Source: Sinohyriopsis cumingii (Eukaryota > Mollusca > Bivalvia > Unionida > Unionidae). Taken from it: a DNA stretch of 64,000 bases. Below are positions 60,568-64,000 of this stretch, one piece after another. The notes under the pieces are model-generated. The model saw only the letters and a program-made list of their open reading frames with translations. It ran no database searches and was not told the origin of the DNA. Position numbers and translations under genes: made by a program. Numbering within the stretch: the first letter of the stretch is position 1; each line of letters starts with the position of its first letter. The DNA lies in contig CM068830.1 of NCBI GenBank assembly GCA_028554795.2, forward strand, positions 115,190,714-115,254,713, given 5' to 3'.

Positions 60568-63500
60568 ATGAAACGATCCTATTCATTTGAGAAGAAAGAA
60601 GAAGAAGAAAGTAAGAGGCAGAAACGTGATCTATCGCCTCGTACCAGGGCTGAAATCTTGGCACAAATTCATGCCAGTGATTTTGAAGAGGACATGAGTG
60701 AACCAGAATTTGAAACCTCTGAACCAAGTTCGCCACCCTTAGTCAACCCTGAAAAATACTATTCCATTCGAGAGACGGAAAAGCGCTCCTCTAGAAAATT
60801 TAGAACCACGGCTTACAAATACACGGTGAAGTTTAAAGATTTCAAGGCTGAAGTGCCGTTAGAGAAAGCAGAAGTGTTTATCACTGGGGTGTGGGATTCT
60901 CTGCTCACTGCACTCAAGCGACAATGTCAACCCAAAGAAGACGATCGCTTGAGACTTTCCATACAACACGACGGTTTGAAATCCCCTGTTTGGATCGAGT
61001 TTAGCACCCCTGCAGAATTGACCGCTTCCAAAGTCATGGACAAGATTCAACACGTGCAACAATCTAATGACCAGTTTGACATCACCGATGTAAAAGCCAC
61101 ATTGGACATGACCCACGTCTCTCCTCCTCAAGGGACCGGACGCAAAAGGATGATATTGGTGGACGATCTTCGCAGCACCAAAACGAGTCTCGTCCGAATT
61201 AACAACACTCATGACCAGATGTGTTTAGCCCGTGCCATCGTGGTGGAACGAACCTATGCCAACAAGAACGACACGGTAGAATGGAAAAGAACCTGGAACA
61301 CTATTCAACGTTCCTATCGAGCCAAACAACGAAACGAAGCAGAACTCCTGTTGCAACAAGCTGGCCTGTCCAAAGACACACCCTGTGGCATTCCTGAGAT
61401 GCAAAAATTGCAAGATGTCCTAGGTCCACGCTACACCTTGAAAGTGCACCCTCAAGAAATGCGCGGGCCTCTGTTGTTTCGAGGCCAAGATTTTAAGGAC
61501 GGAAAATACATTCACCTTTATCATCACGATGACCATTTCGATACCATTACCAGTATCACTGCATTCCTGGGATACGGTTATTATTGTGAGAAATGTGATT
61601 ATGGTTATAACAATCGAGAGCAACACAAGTATTGTGGAATGAAATGTCCAGGATGTTTGGCCTCTCCACCCTGTCCGAGCGAAGAACCAGTGCCTTGTTC
61701 AACTTGTCTGCGCACGTTTGTCAGCCCTACCTGTTACCAACAACATTTGAAGACGCAAGGTTCACAGCAGAAATGTGCTTGTCAACTGCTGAGATTGTGT
61801 CCTACCTGTGGACAAGGCATACTTACCAATAATGCCAAGGCACACGTATGTCGAGGAAAGAAAAAATGTCACATTTGTAACCACATCGTGGACTTGGAAC
61901 ACCAATGCTACGTGCAAAAATACCAACCCCCACCAGAGAAAGAGGACGGTCGCAAGAAAAAAGGCAATTTCATCTTTTTCGATTTCGAATGCATGCAAGA
62001 GACCGGCATTCACATTCCTAATTTCTGCGTGGCTCATCGAGCGTGCGAGAAGTGCATTCAAGAACCTATCTTCAGTCATTGCCCTCACTGCAGCAAGATT
62101 CCTGGAGAGCGTGAAAAAATCTTTCGGGGACCGAACACGTTAGCCGATTTCGCTCGATGGGTCTTAGACCCCATCGACAAGACGTGGAGCCAAGAGGACA
62201 TCGAACGTTACGGAGATTGTCATCGTCATGCCACGGTGATGGCTCACAATTTTTCCGGATACGATGGACAGTTTCTTCTCAGATACTATAAGGAACAAGG
62301 CACCGAACGTCCTAAAGTGACTTTGAAAGGAGCCAAAATCATTTTCATGCAAGTGGGACAAGTACAGTTTAAAGATTCGATGAGCTATTTGGCCATGCCT
62401 TTGAGTCGAATGCCTAAAACGTTTGGAATGACAGAAATGGCTAAAGGGTACTTTCCACACTTTTTCAATACGGAAGCCAATCAACACTCCGTTCTACCCC
62501 ATTTACCCGAGGCTCACTATTACGACCCCGACAACATGCGTACCGAACAACTAGAAGCTTTCTACGCTTGGTACCAGGCTTACGCCTCGGACCCTTTCGA
62601 CTTTCAGGAAGAAATGCTAAAGTACTGTCGTTCCGACGTGGACATTTTACGGCGTTGCTGTGGAAAATTTCGAGAACTGTTCATGGAACACGGAGGGGTC
62701 GATCCTTTGAAAGAAGCTTGCACCATTGCCAAAGCGTGTTCCTTAGTGTATCGACAACGATTCATGCCTGAAAACACCGTGGCTGTCATCAGTCCTCAAA
62801 CGACCCACTTTGTCAAACGTCAATACTCGGTCAAAGCCCTACGTTGGTTACATTACTTGTGCAACAAGGAAGACAAGTGGATTCAACATGCCCGCAACGG
62901 AGGGGGCGAAAAGACCATCGGAACGTATTCGGTCGATGGCTGGGACTTAGAAAACCCTAAGATCGTGTACGAGTTTAACGGTTGCTTATTTCACGGATGT
63001 CCCGTCTGTTACCCTGGCCGTAGCACTAAAAATCAGTTTTTACAACGAACCATGGAAGACTTGTACCAGGACACTTGTCAGCGACGCCTAAAGCTAGAAC
63101 AGCAAGGATACCAAGTGGTGGAAATGTGGGAACACGAGTACGATCACCGAATGAAAACCGATCCCGAGTTTAAACGCCTCGTGGAAAGTTACCAGTTCAT
63201 GGACCCGTTGAACCCGAGGGATAGTTTGTACGGAGGAAGGACCAATGCCACCTGTTTGCTGTACCAAGCCGACGAAGAGAAAGGAGAAGAAATCAAATAC
63301 TTGGACGTGTGTTCGCTGTATCCCTACGTGTGCAAATATTGTCGCTTTCCTGTAGGGCACCCGCAATTGCTGACTGAACACATCGACCTGAAAAACATTC
63401 GACAATACGAAGGCTTGATCAAGTGTAAAGTTTTGCCTCCCACGAACCTATACCATCCCGTCTTACCTCACCATTGTCAAGGCAAACTGATGTTTCCCTT

Positions 63501-64000
63501 GTGCCGTACTTGTGCCGAAACGTGCAACCAAGACCAGCCTTGTCAGCACACCCAGGAAAAACGTGCCTTGACGGGAACCTGGGTCAGCGTAGAATTGTTC
63601 AAAGCTATGGACATGGGATACCAACAGTTAGAAGTGTACGAAATTTGCCACTTTCCAAAGACACAACAATACCACAAGGGTGACCCCAGTCAGAAAGGCA
63701 TTTTCGCCGACTACGTGGATGCCTTTTTGAAACTGAAACAAGAAGCTAGCGGCTATCCTTCCTGGTGTCACACTCCCGAAGACCAAATACAATTCAAAGA
63801 GAAATACTACGAACAAGAAGGCATCTCTTTAGACCACATCGAAAAAAAACGAAGGCAGGCGATCGTTTGCCAAAGTGATGTTAAATTGCTTGTGGGGTAA
63901 AATGGCACGACGACCGTGTTTACCCAAGACGGAATATTTGACACTACCTTCCCGCTACTTCCAGATGATTCACGACAAAACCAAATACATGAAATACGTG
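60568..64000 (+). CDS. Protein-primed-type family B DNA polymerase (frame change near 3' end, cut by window)
   Basis: An ORF of 1110 codons. It has a charged N-terminus with a basic KRQKRD, a Cys/His-rich region at about residues 335-455 (YYCEKCDYGY, CGMKCPGC, CSTCLRTF, CPTCGQG, CHICNH), and the exonuclease motifs Exo I FDFEC (D472, E474), Exo II HNFSGYD (560-566) and Exo III YCRSDVD (686-692). A YEFNGCLFHGCPVC segment, GGRTNA (889-894) and PolA DVCSLYP (913-919) follow. This order is that of the large polymerases of Polinton/adintovirus-like elements that start replication from a terminal protein. The annotated frame stops at 63900, but the region with motif B (NCLWGK) lies in the next frame from about 63851. 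That frame was closed by a TAG at 63830, so a one-base change lies in the A8 run 63842-63849. The catalytic motif C is beyond the window. Replication enzyme of the right-hand element; broken gene, assembly error or slippage cannot be told apart here. Confidence 0.9.

Overview
The window is animal genomic DNA, most likely from a lophotrochozoan and probably a bivalve mollusc. Most of it is AT-rich, intron-bearing and densely packed with minisatellites, (TA)n tracts, tRNA-derived SINEs and LINE and Gypsy relics. The species call is an inference. Nothing here is a bacterial or plasmid gene.

Left edge (1-1514): part of an integrated Polinton/Maverick (adintovirus-like) element. It holds the 5' half of a retroviral-type integrase (-), a DUF5679 zinc ribbon plus a parvovirus-type phospholipase A2 domain split by a frame change at an A-run (-), and an A32/FtsK-HerA-type packaging ATPase (+). 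The rest lies left of the window. A 248-bp MITE-like unit with perfect 16-bp terminal inverted repeats and a TA duplication follows 31 bp after the ATPase stop.

Middle (about 1.8-58.2 kb): host DNA. The only convincing host gene is on the minus strand: four separate phase-1 immunoglobulin-domain exons (48102-47833, 45861-45580, 41213-40938, 36708-36436) and a transmembrane exon ending in a stop (35253-35114). Together they look like a single-pass Ig-superfamily surface protein whose 5' end is not seen. Its introns carry two LINE relics. The remainder is tandem arrays: 38, 29, 31, 52, 32, 33, 70, 48, 56, 25, 43 and 22 bp families among others, the largest being 5.4 kb. There are also at least eight tRNA-derived SINE copies or relics, a wrecked Gypsy element (50.6-52.7 kb) and several foldback elements.

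Right edge (about 58.28-64.0 kb): the start of a second, visibly more GC-rich virus-like element. After five 44-bp iterons come two head-to-head gene pairs, each with its own bidirectional TATA promoter. Pair 1 is a small basic ORF (-) and a coiled-coil protein (+). Pair 2 is a double CCHC zinc-knuckle protein (-) and a large protein-primed-type family B DNA polymerase (+), which is cut by a one-base frame change in an A8 run near the window end. Both genes of pair 1 end in a sequence that closely matches the animal histone-mRNA 3' stem-loop with a purine-rich downstream element. A divergent pair with histone-type 3' ends inside a DNA-virus-like element is the most unusual thing in the window.
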